In this document: in pieces, positions 51,158-60,416 of the stretch
Numbering within the stretch: position 1 is the first letter of the stretch
How the letters are laid out: each line of letters starts with the position of its first letter
Assembly (NCBI GenBank): GCA_902798285.1
Contig: CADBVZ010000006.1
Span: 1 to 64,000, forward strand
Reading direction: 5' to 3'
DNA: 64,000 bases
From: an uncultured Prevotella sp.
GTDB taxonomy: Bacteria > Bacteroidota > Bacteroidia > Bacteroidales > Bacteroidaceae
The notes under the pieces: model-generated
What the model saw: only the letters and a program-made list of their open reading frames with translations
Databases searched by the model: none
Told to the model about the DNA's origin: nothing
Program-made: the position numbers and the translations under genes

Positions 51158-54100
51158 ATGAAGAAAAGTATCTTCCTGTTTATTGCAATAATGATGCCCA
51201 TGTTTCTATTCGGACAATCGTATAAGGCTCTCTGGAGTCAGGTAATGGCGGCAGAAGATAAGGACCTGCCACAGACGGAATATAAGGTTCTGCAGAAGAT
51301 CGTGAAGAAGGCCACCAACGAGAAGGCCTACGGACACTTGCTGAAGGCTGAACTCCAGGCTGCTCAGGTGATGGCTGAGATAGCCCCTGACTCATTGAAA
51401 CCTACGATGGACGGACTGAAACAGCATGCCCTCAGCACCAACGACGATGTCTTACGACTCATTTGGCAGACAGTGCTTTATCGCGTTTCGAGTCGTAACC
51501 CCGATCTTGAGCTCAAGGTGGATCGCCCCCAACTCACGGATGATCTCTGCATCAAACTCGCTCGTATCAAGGACGAGGCTTACGATCCTGTGGTTATCAA
51601 GGGCGCGGATGCTGGCATCTTTAATCATGACCTCCTTCACGTGGTGGGCTATGAGCTCGACGACTATCGCCTGCTCCATGAGTATTATAAGCGTGTGGGC
51701 AATCGTCGCGCAGCCTGTATCACCGCCTCTGAGGTGTATAGCTATGCCTCCGTCGAGGAGCTCGACTCGCTCATAGCTGAGTATCAGGATCTGCCTGAGT
51801 CTGGCGAGTTGGCCATCCGTCGCTATCAGCGCATCAAATATAATAAGGAGGTGCCCATGGGCGATAAGCTGGCTTATCTACAGGAAGCCCAGAAGCGCTG
51901 GAAAGGTTGGAAACGTATTAGAGTGCTTACGAATGCTGAACACGATATGACCAATCCCCAGTTCCACCTGCACTTCGAGCGTAAGGTGGCCCAGCCACAA
52001 CAGTCGCAGGAGGTGAAGCTGGAGCAGCTGCGCAACCTTAAGTCGCTCACCATGAAGGTGTTTCGTGTCAATGCCAAGGGTGATATAGATGTTGCACCAT
52101 CCTATGACGAGGGCTATAAGAAAATCAAGCCCCTTTTGGGCGATGTAGTATTGCAGGAGGAACGTCAATATGAGGGTCATGCGCCTTATGAACTCTTCGA
52201 AGATAGTTTTGCGCTCAAGGGCCTGCCCGTAGGCGTATATATGGTGGAATTTAAGACCAATCCCTCTACTGAGGTAGAGCGTTCGCTTTACTTCGTCACT
52301 GATGTGTATACCATCGCTGAGCCCCAGCCTCAGGACGAATCCATCCGCTATGTGGTGGTCAGTGCCTCTACAGGTCAGCCCATTGCTGGTGCCAAGCTGC
52401 ATATCAAGGAGAAGGTGGCTTACAACAAGTGGGAAGAGCATGATGCTGTGACTGATGGCAAGGGCGAATATTTCTTCAAGGCCAAGGATGCCGACCATCG
52501 TATGGAAGCCTTTGCCTATACGGAGGCTGATACTGCCTGTCCACCCCTCGAAGGCACCTTCCGCTATAGCTATTATGGCGATCAACTTCAGGTGCAGAAG
52601 GCCTGCATCTATACCGATCGCGCCATTTATCGACCAGGTCAGACGGTTCATGCTTCCGTCATCCTGTATAATGTTATCAAAGGTTGGCGCCACAGTGTTC
52701 GTGCTGAGGCCCCTGTGACGCTCTCTCTCCGCGATGCCAACTATAAGGTTATCGCTGAGCAGCGTCTTACTACGGATCAATATGGAACAGCGACAGCTGA
52801 TTTTACCCTGCCCAATTCAGGACTCACGGGAAGATTCACCCTCCGTGCAGACAACCAGAGCTACTCGTTCCGCGTAGAGGAATACAAGCGTCCCACGTTC
52901 CATGTAGACTTCCCTGAAGTGAAGGAGACTTATCTGGCTGGCGACACCCTCACTGTGAAGGGTAAGGCCTTGACGTATGCCGGTGTGCCTGTGCAAGGTG
53001 CCAAGGTAAAATATAAGGTATCGCGTCGTACTGCTTTTTGGTGGTGGAGTTATAGTCGCTATTGGGATGCTGCTGCCCTGAACTATCGTAGCGAGGGCGA
53101 TGAGATTTTGAGCGATGAGGTAGTGACTAACGATGATGGCACCTTTGATGTCCGGATGCCACTCGAACTGCCAGAGACCAGCTATCCCATGTTCTACCAC
53201 TTTGTGGTCACAGCCGATGTGACAGACAGTGCTGGTGAGACTCATCATGGCGAAATGTCGTTGCCTCTGGGCAATCGCAAACAGGCTCTGAGCATTTCCC
53301 TGCCAGAAAAGATCCTCCTTGAGGATAACCCCAAGGTGACCTTCCATTTGCTCAATGCTGCTGGCAACGACCTCGATGCCGAAGTGAAATACAGAATAGA
53401 TGGTGGGAAATGGATGACTGCTAAAACTGCCACAGAGATATCTCTAACCTCTAACCTCATTCCCGAGCAAAGCTCGCCTACCCGTAGCCTTTCACCCCTC
53501 ACCTCTAAATTGAAGAGTGGCAAGCACACCCTTGAAGCGACCTGCGAGGGAGATTCTATCTCCCGCGACTTCGTTCTCTTCTCCCTCGACGACGAGAAGC
53601 CTGCTACCGAGACTGACGACTGGTTCTATCAGTCCGCTAGTCAGTTCCCCAACGATGGCACACCTGTCACTGTTCAGGTGGGCTCTTCTGCCCCTGATAT
53701 GCACATTGTCTATAGCATCTTCTCAGGCAAGACACTCATCGAACAGGGCGCTTACGATAAGAGCAACGCCCTCGTGAACCTCAAACTGAAATACAAGGAG
53801 GAATACGAGAACGGACTTCTGCTCACCTTTGCCTGGGTGAAGAACGGACGTTGCTATACCCACTCAGCCACCATCCGTCGCCCCTTGCCTGATAAGAAGT
53901 TGCGCATGGAGTGGACCACCTTCCGCAATCGACTCACACCTGGTCAGCAGGAGGAGTGGACGCTTACCATCAAGGATGCAGACGGAAAACCCGTGGGTGC
54001 TCAGCTGATGGCGACACTTTATGATCAGAGCCTCGACCAGTTGCAGAAGCATTCATGGAGTCTGGTGCCCCCTATGTCAGTGGCCCTGCCTCATAGCGCT

Positions 54101-56767
54101 TGGAGTTTCAATGCCATCCGCAGTGTGGGAGCCAGTGGCTATTTCCCCTGGCGCAACGAGCCTGTCGATGGTCTGGAGTTCAGTCGTTTCGACGATGGCA
54201 TCTTCCCAAGTTTCTGGAATGGTCATTTCCGTCGCTTCTCACGTGGAGCCATGATGGGTGCCAAGTACGATATGCTCGAGAGTGGTGCCATGCTGGCTGA
54301 CGAGGCACCTATGATGGCGCAGTCTGTAGCTCGCGAGAGCAACGATGTTGAAGTGATGGGTTATGCTGCGAAGGCTGCCCCTGAGTCAGAAGCAGCTGGA
54401 GCAGAGGCTCCTGAGGAGTCTTCCCAGGAGCAAGTGCAGATGCGCGAGAACCTCAACGAAACGGCTTTCTTCTATCCCCAGCTTGTAACGAATGAGGATG
54501 GTTCCGTGGCTATGAAGTTCACACTCCCTGAGAGTCTTACTACGTGGCGCTTTATGGGTATCGCCCATACCAAGGATATGCACTATGGCTCGCTCCAAGG
54601 CGAGGCTGTAGCCCAGAAGGATGTGATGATTCAGCCCAACATGCCTCGCTTCCTCCGCGAGGGTGACGAGGCTACCATCTCCGCCCGCATCTTTAATATG
54701 GTTGATAAGCCCCTCAAGGGTAAGGCCACGTTAAAATTCCTCGATCCCGAAACCAATAAGATGCTTCTGGAACAAACCCAGGAAGTGAATCTCACTGCTG
54801 GAGGCACCACCTCCGCCACCTTTAACATATCTCTCACCTCTAGCTTCATTCCCGAGCAAAGCTCGCCTACCCGTAGCCTTTCACCTCTCACCTCTAATTT
54901 GCTCATCGTCCAGATGAGCATAGCCGCCAACGGCTACACCGACGGTGAACAGCACTACCTACCCATTCTCCCCTCTACGGAGCGTGTTACAGTGTCTGTG
55001 CCCATCACCCAGCATCAGCCTGGTGAAGCTAAGGTCGACTTGGCTGCCCTCATCCCGGCAGATGCAACGAATGGCAAGTTCACACTCGAATATACCAACC
55101 ATCCCGCTTGGCTGATGATTCAGGCCCTGCCTGCGTTAGGTCACCCCGCTGACGATAATGCTATCTCACAAGCCGCCTCTTATTACGCCAACGCCTTGGG
55201 TCAGTACATCATCTCCCAGAACCCACAAGCCAAAACGGCTTTCGCCCTCTGGAAGAATGATACCTCTCACCTCTCACCTCTCACCTCTCACCTCTCTCAA
55301 AATGAGGATTTGAAAAATCTCGTTTTGAGCGAGACCCCTTGGGTCCTTGATGCAGAGCGTGAGACTGAGCAGCGCCAGCGCCTCGCAGATTTCTTCGACG
55401 AGAACCTGATGCAGAATCGACTCAGTTCCGCCATTGAGAAACTCGAGAAGCTCCAACTGAGTGATGGTGCCTGGACCTGGTGGAAAGATATGCCAGGCTC
55501 GTTTTATATGACGGTTGCCGTGTCAGAGATGCTGGTACGTCTCAATGCCATGGCAGGTACACAGAGCGACACCCAGCAGATGCTCAATAGTGCCTTTAAG
55601 TTCATGGGGCGCGAGGTGGTTGATGAGGTGAATGAGTTGAAGAAACTAGCGCGCAAGGGCCACAAGGTGTCCTTCCCCAGCTTTAAGTGTTTGCAGTGGC
55701 TCTATCTCGCCACCCTCGATGGTCGTGAGCTCCCTGCTGATGTGGTAGAGGCCAACAACTATCTCCTGAAGCTCCTCAAGAAGGACATCAAGAGTCAGAG
55801 CATCTATGAGAAAGCCCTCACAGCCGTCATCCTCTCCAAGAGCGATCCTAAGCGCGCCCTCGAGTACGCCCAGTCGCTCAAGGAATATACCGTTTATCGT
55901 GAAGAGATGGGACGTTATTACGACACCCCACGTGCAGGCTATTCTTGGTACGATTATAAGATTCCCACGCAGACAGTGGCCATCGAGGCCCTGCAGCGCC
56001 TCACTCCCGATGATCGTCAGACCATCGAAGAGATGCAGCGTTGGCTCCTCATGAGCAAGCGCACCCAGTCCTGGGATACACCCATCAACAGCGTAAATGC
56101 TGTTTATGCGTTCTTAGGGAGTCAGAGAAATAGGGTGACAGGTAGTCAGGACAATAGTCTGAGACTAGATGCTGAGAACGCCACTATGAAGATCGACGAC
56201 AAGGTGCTCGATCTCCCGAAGGCTACAGCTGCCATCGGTTACGTCAAGACTAACGTACCAGTCGAAAGCAAAGAACTCACCATCGAGAAGACCTCTGAGG
56301 GTACCTCTTGGGGCGCTGTCTATGCCCAATTCTTCCAGCCTACGAGGTCAATCTCAGAATCTGGCTCTGGTCTGAAGATCGCTCGCGAGATTCTCACAGC
56401 CGAAGGAAATCTCTCACCTCTCACCCCTCACCCCTCACCTCTAAAAATCGGTGATCGCGTTCGCATTCGCATCACCATCACAGCCGATCGCGACTACGAC
56501 TTTGTTCAGGTGATTGAGAAACGAGCCGCTTGCATGGAGCCTATCCACCAACTCAGTGGTTGGCATCAGGGCTCATACTGCACCCCACGCGATTGCAGCA
56601 CGAACTATTACTTCGATTGTCTTTCGAAGGGCAAGCATGTGATAGAGAACGAATACTATATCGATCGCGCTGGAACCTACGAGACAGGTACCTGCACCGT
56701 TGAGTGCGCCTACGCCCCTGAGTTCCGAGCCACGACTTCGTCGTTGACATTAAACATTAAAGATTAA
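51158..56767 (+). CDS. alpha-2-macroglobulin family protein without thioester, four repeat insertions
   Basis: The protein has 1869 residues with signal peptide (MKKSIFLFIAIMMPMFLFGQ). Macroglobulin domains: MG2 with ACIYTDRAIYRPGQTVHASVIL, the bait/A2M region with LNETAFFYPQLVTNEDGSV and FTLPESLTTWRFMGIAHT, then the helical toroid domain (about 1300-1620). The CxEQ thioester is absent: the matching position near 1327 reads LGHPADDNAISQA. Repeat-encoded segments lie near 761-783, 1224-1246, 1368-1380 and 1750-1762. These proteins are thought to trap foreign proteases in the periplasm; without the thioester trapping would be non-covalent. The end (LTLNIKD) is read from ATTAAA 7-nt units. Confidence 0.88.
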   Translation: MKKSIFLFIAIMMPMFLFGQSYKALWSQVMAAEDKDLPQTEYKVLQKIVKKATNEKAYGHLLKAELQAAQVMAEIAPDSLKPTMDGLKQHALSTNDDVLRLIWQTVLYRVSSRNPDLELKVDRPQLTDDLCIKLARIKDEAYDPVVIKGADAGIFNHDLLHVVGYELDDYRLLHEYYKRVGNRRAACITASEVYSYASVEELDSLIAEYQDLPESGELAIRRYQRIKYNKEVPMGDKLAYLQEAQKRWKGWKRIRVLTNAEHDMTNPQFHLHFERKVAQPQQSQEVKLEQLRNLKSLTMKVFRVNAKGDIDVAPSYDEGYKKIKPLLGDVVLQEERQYEGHAPYELFEDSFALKGLPVGVYMVEFKTNPSTEVERSLYFVTDVYTIAEPQPQDESIRYVVVSASTGQPIAGAKLHIKEKVAYNKWEEHDAVTDGKGEYFFKAKDADHRMEAFAYTEADTACPPLEGTFRYSYYGDQLQVQKACIYTDRAIYRPGQTVHASVILYNVIKGWRHSVRAEAPVTLSLRDANYKVIAEQRLTTDQYGTATADFTLPNSGLTGRFTLRADNQSYSFRVEEYKRPTFHVDFPEVKETYLAGDTLTVKGKALTYAGVPVQGAKVKYKVSRRTAFWWWSYSRYWDAAALNYRSEGDEILSDEVVTNDDGTFDVRMPLELPETSYPMFYHFVVTADVTDSAGETHHGEMSLPLGNRKQALSISLPEKILLEDNPKVTFHLLNAAGNDLDAEVKYRIDGGKWMTAKTATEISLTSNLIPEQSSPTRSLSPLTSKLKSGKHTLEATCEGDSISRDFVLFSLDDEKPATETDDWFYQSASQFPNDGTPVTVQVGSSAPDMHIVYSIFSGKTLIEQGAYDKSNALVNLKLKYKEEYENGLLLTFAWVKNGRCYTHSATIRRPLPDKKLRMEWTTFRNRLTPGQQEEWTLTIKDADGKPVGAQLMATLYDQSLDQLQKHSWSLVPPMSVALPHSAWSFNAIRSVGASGYFPWRNEPVDGLEFSRFDDGIFPSFWNGHFRRFSRGAMMGAKYDMLESGAMLADEAPMMAQSVARESNDVEVMGYAAKAAPESEAAGAEAPEESSQEQVQMRENLNETAFFYPQLVTNEDGSVAMKFTLPESLTTWRFMGIAHTKDMHYGSLQGEAVAQKDVMIQPNMPRFLREGDEATISARIFNMVDKPLKGKATLKFLDPETNKMLLEQTQEVNLTAGGTTSATFNISLTSSFIPEQSSPTRSLSPLTSNLLIVQMSIAANGYTDGEQHYLPILPSTERVTVSVPITQHQPGEAKVDLAALIPADATNGKFTLEYTNHPAWLMIQALPALGHPADDNAISQAASYYANALGQYIISQNPQAKTAFALWKNDTSHLSPLTSHLSQNEDLKNLVLSETPWVLDAERETEQRQRLADFFDENLMQNRLSSAIEKLEKLQLSDGAWTWWKDMPGSFYMTVAVSEMLVRLNAMAGTQSDTQQMLNSAFKFMGREVVDEVNELKKLARKGHKVSFPSFKCLQWLYLATLDGRELPADVVEANNYLLKLLKKDIKSQSIYEKALTAVILSKSDPKRALEYAQSLKEYTVYREEMGRYYDTPRAGYSWYDYKIPTQTVAIEALQRLTPDDRQTIEEMQRWLLMSKRTQSWDTPINSVNAVYAFLGSQRNRVTGSQDNSLRLDAENATMKIDDKVLDLPKATAAIGYVKTNVPVESKELTIEKTSEGTSWGAVYAQFFQPTRSISESGSGLKIAREILTAEGNLSPLTPHPSPLKIGDRVRIRITITADRDYDFVQVIEKRAACMEPIHQLSGWHQGSYCTPRDCSTNYYFDCLSKGKHVIENEYYIDRAGTYETGTCTVECAYAPEFRATTSSLTLNIKD
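53441..53508 (+). repeat. composite repeat in alpha-2-macroglobulin, copy 1
   Basis: CTCTAACCTCTAACC, CCCGAGCAAAGCTCGCC, TACCCGTAGCC, CACCCCTCACCTCT. Read as SLTSNLIPEQSSPTRSLSP. Confidence 0.9.
54829..54897 (+). repeat. composite repeat in alpha-2-macroglobulin, copy 2
   Basis: Nearly identical to 53441-53508 and in the same frame, read as SLTSSFIPEQSSPTRSLSP. Confidence 0.9.
55262..55299 (+). repeat. CCTCTCA 7-nt tandem repeat in alpha-2-macroglobulin
   Basis: About five perfect units, read TSHLSPLTSHLS. Confidence 0.9.
56408..56443 (+). repeat. CCTCTCA 7-nt tandem repeat in alpha-2-macroglobulin, C-terminal
   Basis: Five near-perfect units, read NLSPLTPHPSPL. Confidence 0.85.
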
Positions 56768-56860
56768 AGGTCGCGATAAAATGAGAACAGAGCTATGCTT
56801 GCTTAAGCTATGTCGAATGTGAGCGAGCTCGATGTGAAACATCAACATTAAAAATTATAT

Positions 56861-57934
56861 ATGAAGAAAAAGTTTTTGATTCTACCCTTGATTCTTGCTC
56901 CTTGCTTCTTGCCCCTCAAGGTAAGCGCGCAGCGTTTAACCATCGAGAAAACCACTGTAGAGTGTGGTCGTACAGGCTACGAGCAACCCATCACAGCTAC
57001 GTTCGACCTCCGAAACAAAGGTCGTAAGAAACTCGTTATTGAGAGCGTGAAACCCGATTGTGGTTGTACAGCTGTGGAGTATCCTAGGGAAGTGGGCTCA
57101 GGCGCTAAGTTCCAAATCAAGATGACCTACGATGCTCGTCAGCTGGGCCATTTCCATAAGATGGCAGCTATTAAGAGCAATGGTTCCAAAGATATCGTCT
57201 ACCTGACTATGAAGGGTATCGTCATCCCAGAGATGGTGGATTATACGGGCGAGTATCCCATCGCTATGGGCGACTTGCTGCTCGACATGAACGAGCTCTT
57301 CTTCGATGATGTGAACAAGGGCGACGAGCCTGTACAGGAGATTCACATCTTTAATAATGGCACCATACCCATGCAGCCTCGTATGTTGCATCTGCCACCA
57401 TACCTCTCGGCCACTGTCACGCCCGAGACGCTGGCCCCCTCACGAGGCGCCACCATTGCTGTGACCCTCCATTCCGATAAGTTGCGCGACTATGGTCTCA
57501 CCCAGACCTCCGTTTATATGGGTAAACAGTTGGGCGAGAAGGTAAGTCCTGATAACGAGGTGCCTGTATCTGCGATTCTCTTGCCTGATCTTAAGTCGTT
57601 TGCTACCACCAATAAAGATCTGGCTCCTCGACTGGGTATCTCCGCTACAGAGGTCGACTTTACCGACTTTGGAGGAAAGTCGAAGAAGACTGCCGATATC
57701 GTGTTCACCAATAATGGTCAGACCACCCTCACGTTCTCGTCGATGCAGATGTCATCAGGAGGTATGAAGGTTACCCTTGGCAAGCGCGATCTCGAGCCAG
57801 GACAGAGTACCACGCTCAAGATTACTGGTTTTGCATCCGATCTCGCGAAGATCCGCAAGCGTCCTCGCATCCTCCTCATCACCAACGATCCCGACCACGC
57901 CAAAGTGGTCATTAACATCAAGGTTTCAAATTGA
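56861..57934 (+). CDS. DUF1573-type protein, tandem Ig-like domains
   Basis: The protein has 357 residues, exported by a signal peptide whose hydrophobic core (LPLILAPCFLPL) is encoded by 7-nt units of CTTGCTC type at 56887-56919. The first DUF1573 domain has ATFDLRNKGRKKLVI and KPDCGCTAVEYP, the CGCT mark of the family. A second, similar domain starts near residue 255 (VDFTDFGGKSKKTADIVFTNNG). Function is unknown. It follows the macroglobulin gene by about 90 bp. Confidence 0.82.
   Translation: MKKKFLILPLILAPCFLPLKVSAQRLTIEKTTVECGRTGYEQPITATFDLRNKGRKKLVIESVKPDCGCTAVEYPREVGSGAKFQIKMTYDARQLGHFHKMAAIKSNGSKDIVYLTMKGIVIPEMVDYTGEYPIAMGDLLLDMNELFFDDVNKGDEPVQEIHIFNNGTIPMQPRMLHLPPYLSATVTPETLAPSRGATIAVTLHSDKLRDYGLTQTSVYMGKQLGEKVSPDNEVPVSAILLPDLKSFATTNKDLAPRLGISATEVDFTDFGGKSKKTADIVFTNNGQTTLTFSSMQMSSGGMKVTLGKRDLEPGQSTTLKITGFASDLAKIRKRPRILLITNDPDHAKVVINIKVSN
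56887..56919 (+). repeat. CTTGCTC-type 7-nt units encoding a signal-peptide core
   Basis: CCTTGAT, TCTTGCT, CCTTGCT, TCTTGCC units in tandem. Confidence 0.6.
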
Positions 57935-57941
57935 TAAATCG

Positions 57942-58017
57942 AACACAGAGATACAGAGTCACAGAGATTTTATGTACAGAGATAAAAAAGAACTCTGTAT
58001 CTTTGAGTCTCTGTGTT
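57942..58017. repeat. ACAGAGAT octamer inverted repeat, copy 4
   Basis: Intergenic between the DUF1573 and meaB genes, AACACAGAG and CTCTGTGTT ends. Confidence 0.85.
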
Positions 58018-58042
58018 GATAAAATAAAATGTTTAATGTATA

Positions 58043-59137
58043 ATGGAGCACCCAGAGAATAGTCAAGAATATGCAGGCTTGCAGGTGAACAGCGGTGTGG
58101 AGCAGCCCCCCATTGTCAACCCCTACCTGAAGCGCAATCGTCGTCGCGAACTCACGGCCGCCGAAATGGTCGAGGGCATCGTCAAGGGCGACGTCACCAT
58201 CCTCTCTCAGGCCGTGACACTCATCGAGAGCGTCAACCCCGATCATCAGGCCAAGGCCCAGGAGGTCATCAATAAGTGTCTGCCCTATAGCGGCCACAGC
58301 ATCCGCGTAGGCATCAGTGGTGTGCCAGGCGCAGGTAAGAGTACCTCTATCGACGAGTTTGGCGTTCACGTGCTCCGCGAAAAGGGAGGTCGTCTGGCTG
58401 TCCTCGCCATCGACCCCTCGAGTGAGCGCACCAAGGGTTCTATCTTGGGCGATAAGACACGCATGGAGAAGCTCGCGCAGCATCCCGACTCCTTCATACG
58501 CCCTAGTCCCTCAGCAGGCTCCTTAGGCGGTGTGGCGCGCAAGACGCGTGAGACCATCATCCTCTGCGAGGCAGCAGGTTTCGACAAGATTTTCGTTGAG
58601 ACCGTTGGCGTGGGTCAGAGCGAGACCGCTTGCCACTCCATGGTCGACTTCTTCCTGCTCATTCAGGTGGCAGGAACGGGCGATGAGCTGCAGGGCATCA
58701 AGCGAGGCATCATGGAAATCTCGGATGGTATCGTCATCAACAAGTGTGATGGCGACAATGTGGATCGTTGTCAGATGGCAGCCACCAACTTCCGTAATGC
58801 TCTTCATTTCTTCCCCATGCCTGAGAGCGGTTGGTTGCCTAAGGTGCTGTGTTACAGTGGTTTCTATGGTACGGGTGTTAAAGAGATCTGGGATATGATC
58901 TACGAGTATATCGCCTTCGTCAAGGCCAATGGCTATTTCGACTATCGTCGCAATGAGCAGAGCAAATATTGGATGTACGAGAGCATCAACGAGCATCTGC
59001 GCCTGAACTTCTACAACAATCCGCTCATCAAGTCGCAGCTTGCTTCCGCCGAGTCCTCCGTCCTCGCCGGCCAGAAGACCTCCTTCATCGCCGCCCAGGA
59101 CCTCCTGGATGAATATTTTAAATTATTAAAGAAATGA
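58043..59137 (+). CDS. meaB: methylmalonyl-CoA mutase-associated GTPase MeaB
   Basis: The protein has 364 residues. Walker A GVPGAGKST lies near residue 95, AIDPSSERTKGSILGDKTRM and RPSPSAGSLGGVARKTRE are MeaB/ArgK marks, and VETVGVGQSET is switch II. It loads and protects B12 on methylmalonyl-CoA mutase, in line with succinate-propionate metabolism in these anaerobes. The mutase genes are not in the window. It overlaps ispH by ATGA. Confidence 0.94.
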   Translation: MEHPENSQEYAGLQVNSGVEQPPIVNPYLKRNRRRELTAAEMVEGIVKGDVTILSQAVTLIESVNPDHQAKAQEVINKCLPYSGHSIRVGISGVPGAGKSTSIDEFGVHVLREKGGRLAVLAIDPSSERTKGSILGDKTRMEKLAQHPDSFIRPSPSAGSLGGVARKTRETIILCEAAGFDKIFVETVGVGQSETACHSMVDFFLLIQVAGTGDELQGIKRGIMEISDGIVINKCDGDNVDRCQMAATNFRNALHFFPMPESGWLPKVLCYSGFYGTGVKEIWDMIYEYIAFVKANGYFDYRRNEQSKYWMYESINEHLRLNFYNNPLIKSQLASAESSVLAGQKTSFIAAQDLLDEYFKLLKK

Positions 59138-59991
59138 TTCAAATCGAAATCGATAGCGGCAGTGGCTTCTGCTTCGGAGTAACCACCGCCATTAAGAAGG
59201 CCGAAGAAGAACTGGCCAAGGGAACCAAACTATACTGCCTGGGTGATATCGTCCACAACGGTATGGAGTGTGAACGTCTCAGTGAGATGGGACTCATCAT
59301 CATCAACCATGATGACATGCGCCAGCTCCACAACGTCAAGGTGCTGCTCCGTGCCCATGGCGAGCCCCCCGAGACATACGCCCTCGCTCGTCAGAACAAC
59401 ATCGAGATCATCGATGCGACCTGTCCTGTAGTGTTGCAGTTGCAGAGGCGTATCAAGGAACAATATGACGAATCTGCAGATAAGCAGATTGTCATATTCG
59501 GTAAGAAAGGTCACGCCGAGGTGCTCGGCCTGGTAGGCCAAACTCAATCTACCGCCATCGTGATCGAGAGTTTCGACGAAGTGAAGAAGCTAGACTTCTC
59601 GCGCGACATCTACTTGTATTCTCAAACCACGAAGTCGCTTGACGAGTTCCATAAAATCATCGACTACATCCAGTCCCACATTTCCAAGGATGCTACTTTC
59701 AAGAGTTTCGATACAATCTGTCGAAACGTGGCCAATCGCATGCCCAACATCTCCCAGTTCGCCACGAAGCACGATCTCATCCTCTTCGTCTGCGGACGCA
59801 AGAGCTCCAACGGCAAGGTGCTTTACAATGAATGTCTGCGTGTGAACCCCAATACGCACCTTGTTGAGGATCCCCATGAGATCCAGAAGGAGTGGCTTGA
59901 AGGTATTGAAACCGTTGGTATCTGTGGTGCAACCAGCACCCCCCGCTGGCTCATGGAGCAATGCCGCGACGCCATACAAGCTATGCAATAA
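59134..59991 (+). CDS. ispH: 4-hydroxy-3-methylbut-2-enyl diphosphate reductase
   Basis: The protein has 285 residues. The three iron-sulfur cysteines are in SGFCFGVTTAI, DATCPVV and GICGATSTP. HNGMECERL and RAHGEPP carry the substrate-binding histidines. It is the last enzyme of the non-mevalonate isoprenoid route. It is coupled to meaB by a 4-nt overlap and closed by a terminator. Confidence 0.95.
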   Translation: MIQIEIDSGSGFCFGVTTAIKKAEEELAKGTKLYCLGDIVHNGMECERLSEMGLIIINHDDMRQLHNVKVLLRAHGEPPETYALARQNNIEIIDATCPVVLQLQRRIKEQYDESADKQIVIFGKKGHAEVLGLVGQTQSTAIVIESFDEVKKLDFSRDIYLYSQTTKSLDEFHKIIDYIQSHISKDATFKSFDTICRNVANRMPNISQFATKHDLILFVCGRKSSNGKVLYNECLRVNPNTHLVEDPHEIQKEWLEGIETVGICGATSTPRWLMEQCRDAIQAMQ

Positions 59992-59996
59992 ACAAC

Positions 59997-60033
59997 AAAG
60001 CCCTCCGGAAAAATTCCGAAGGGCTTTCTTTTT
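59997..60033 (+). terminator. terminator after ispH
   Basis: AAAGCCCTCCGGAA and TTCCGAAGGGCTTT, one mismatch, then a T-rich run. Confidence 0.85.
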
Positions 60034-60071
60034 ACTTTCTTGAGTAGGAGGATAGGGGAGAGGTAGTTCAT

Positions 60072-60356
60072 CTACCCTCGCATAATTGAGATTCTTCTGC
60101 GATTGTCCTTGGGGCGGACTGCGAAATGAATCCAATATCGCCCCTGCTTGCTACGTTCGATGAAGAGCTCATCGAAATCCCGCTTGGTGCCGTCGGCAAT
60201 ATCCAGCAGGATGTTGGCATAGCGCAAGGCCTGCTCTACGCCAACACAGTGGCTGGGGATATTCCCATCAGCCGTCTTGTGGCTGCTCTTGCAGAGCTCT
60301 CCGAGCGAGAAATGCTCGGAAAGCTTAGCGTTCATATTGATACTTACTTCTCTCAT
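60072..60356 (-). CDS. M15-like peptidase, internally shortened
   Basis: The protein has 94 residues. The start KLSEHFSLGELCKSS matches the N-terminus of phage-type M15 (Peptidase_M15_3) enzymes, and the end DFDELFIERS with WIHFAVRPKDNRRRI matches their C-terminus. The usual middle with SGYRC and SQHxxGxAAD, holding zinc ligands and about 50-60 residues, is absent. A catalytic role is unlikely. Such genes commonly stand near BT4734/DUF3987 genes in Bacteroidales. The frame is intact, so it could be a maintained short variant. Confidence 0.6.
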   Translation of the reverse strand: MREVSINMNAKLSEHFSLGELCKSSHKTADGNIPSHCVGVEQALRYANILLDIADGTKRDFDELFIERSKQGRYWIHFAVRPKDNRRRISIMRG

Positions 60357-60416
60357 AATCTTAGTTGTTTAAATTCTACTTATGGCGCTGTGACGCTGTG
60401 TAGCAGTGTTGCTGCG

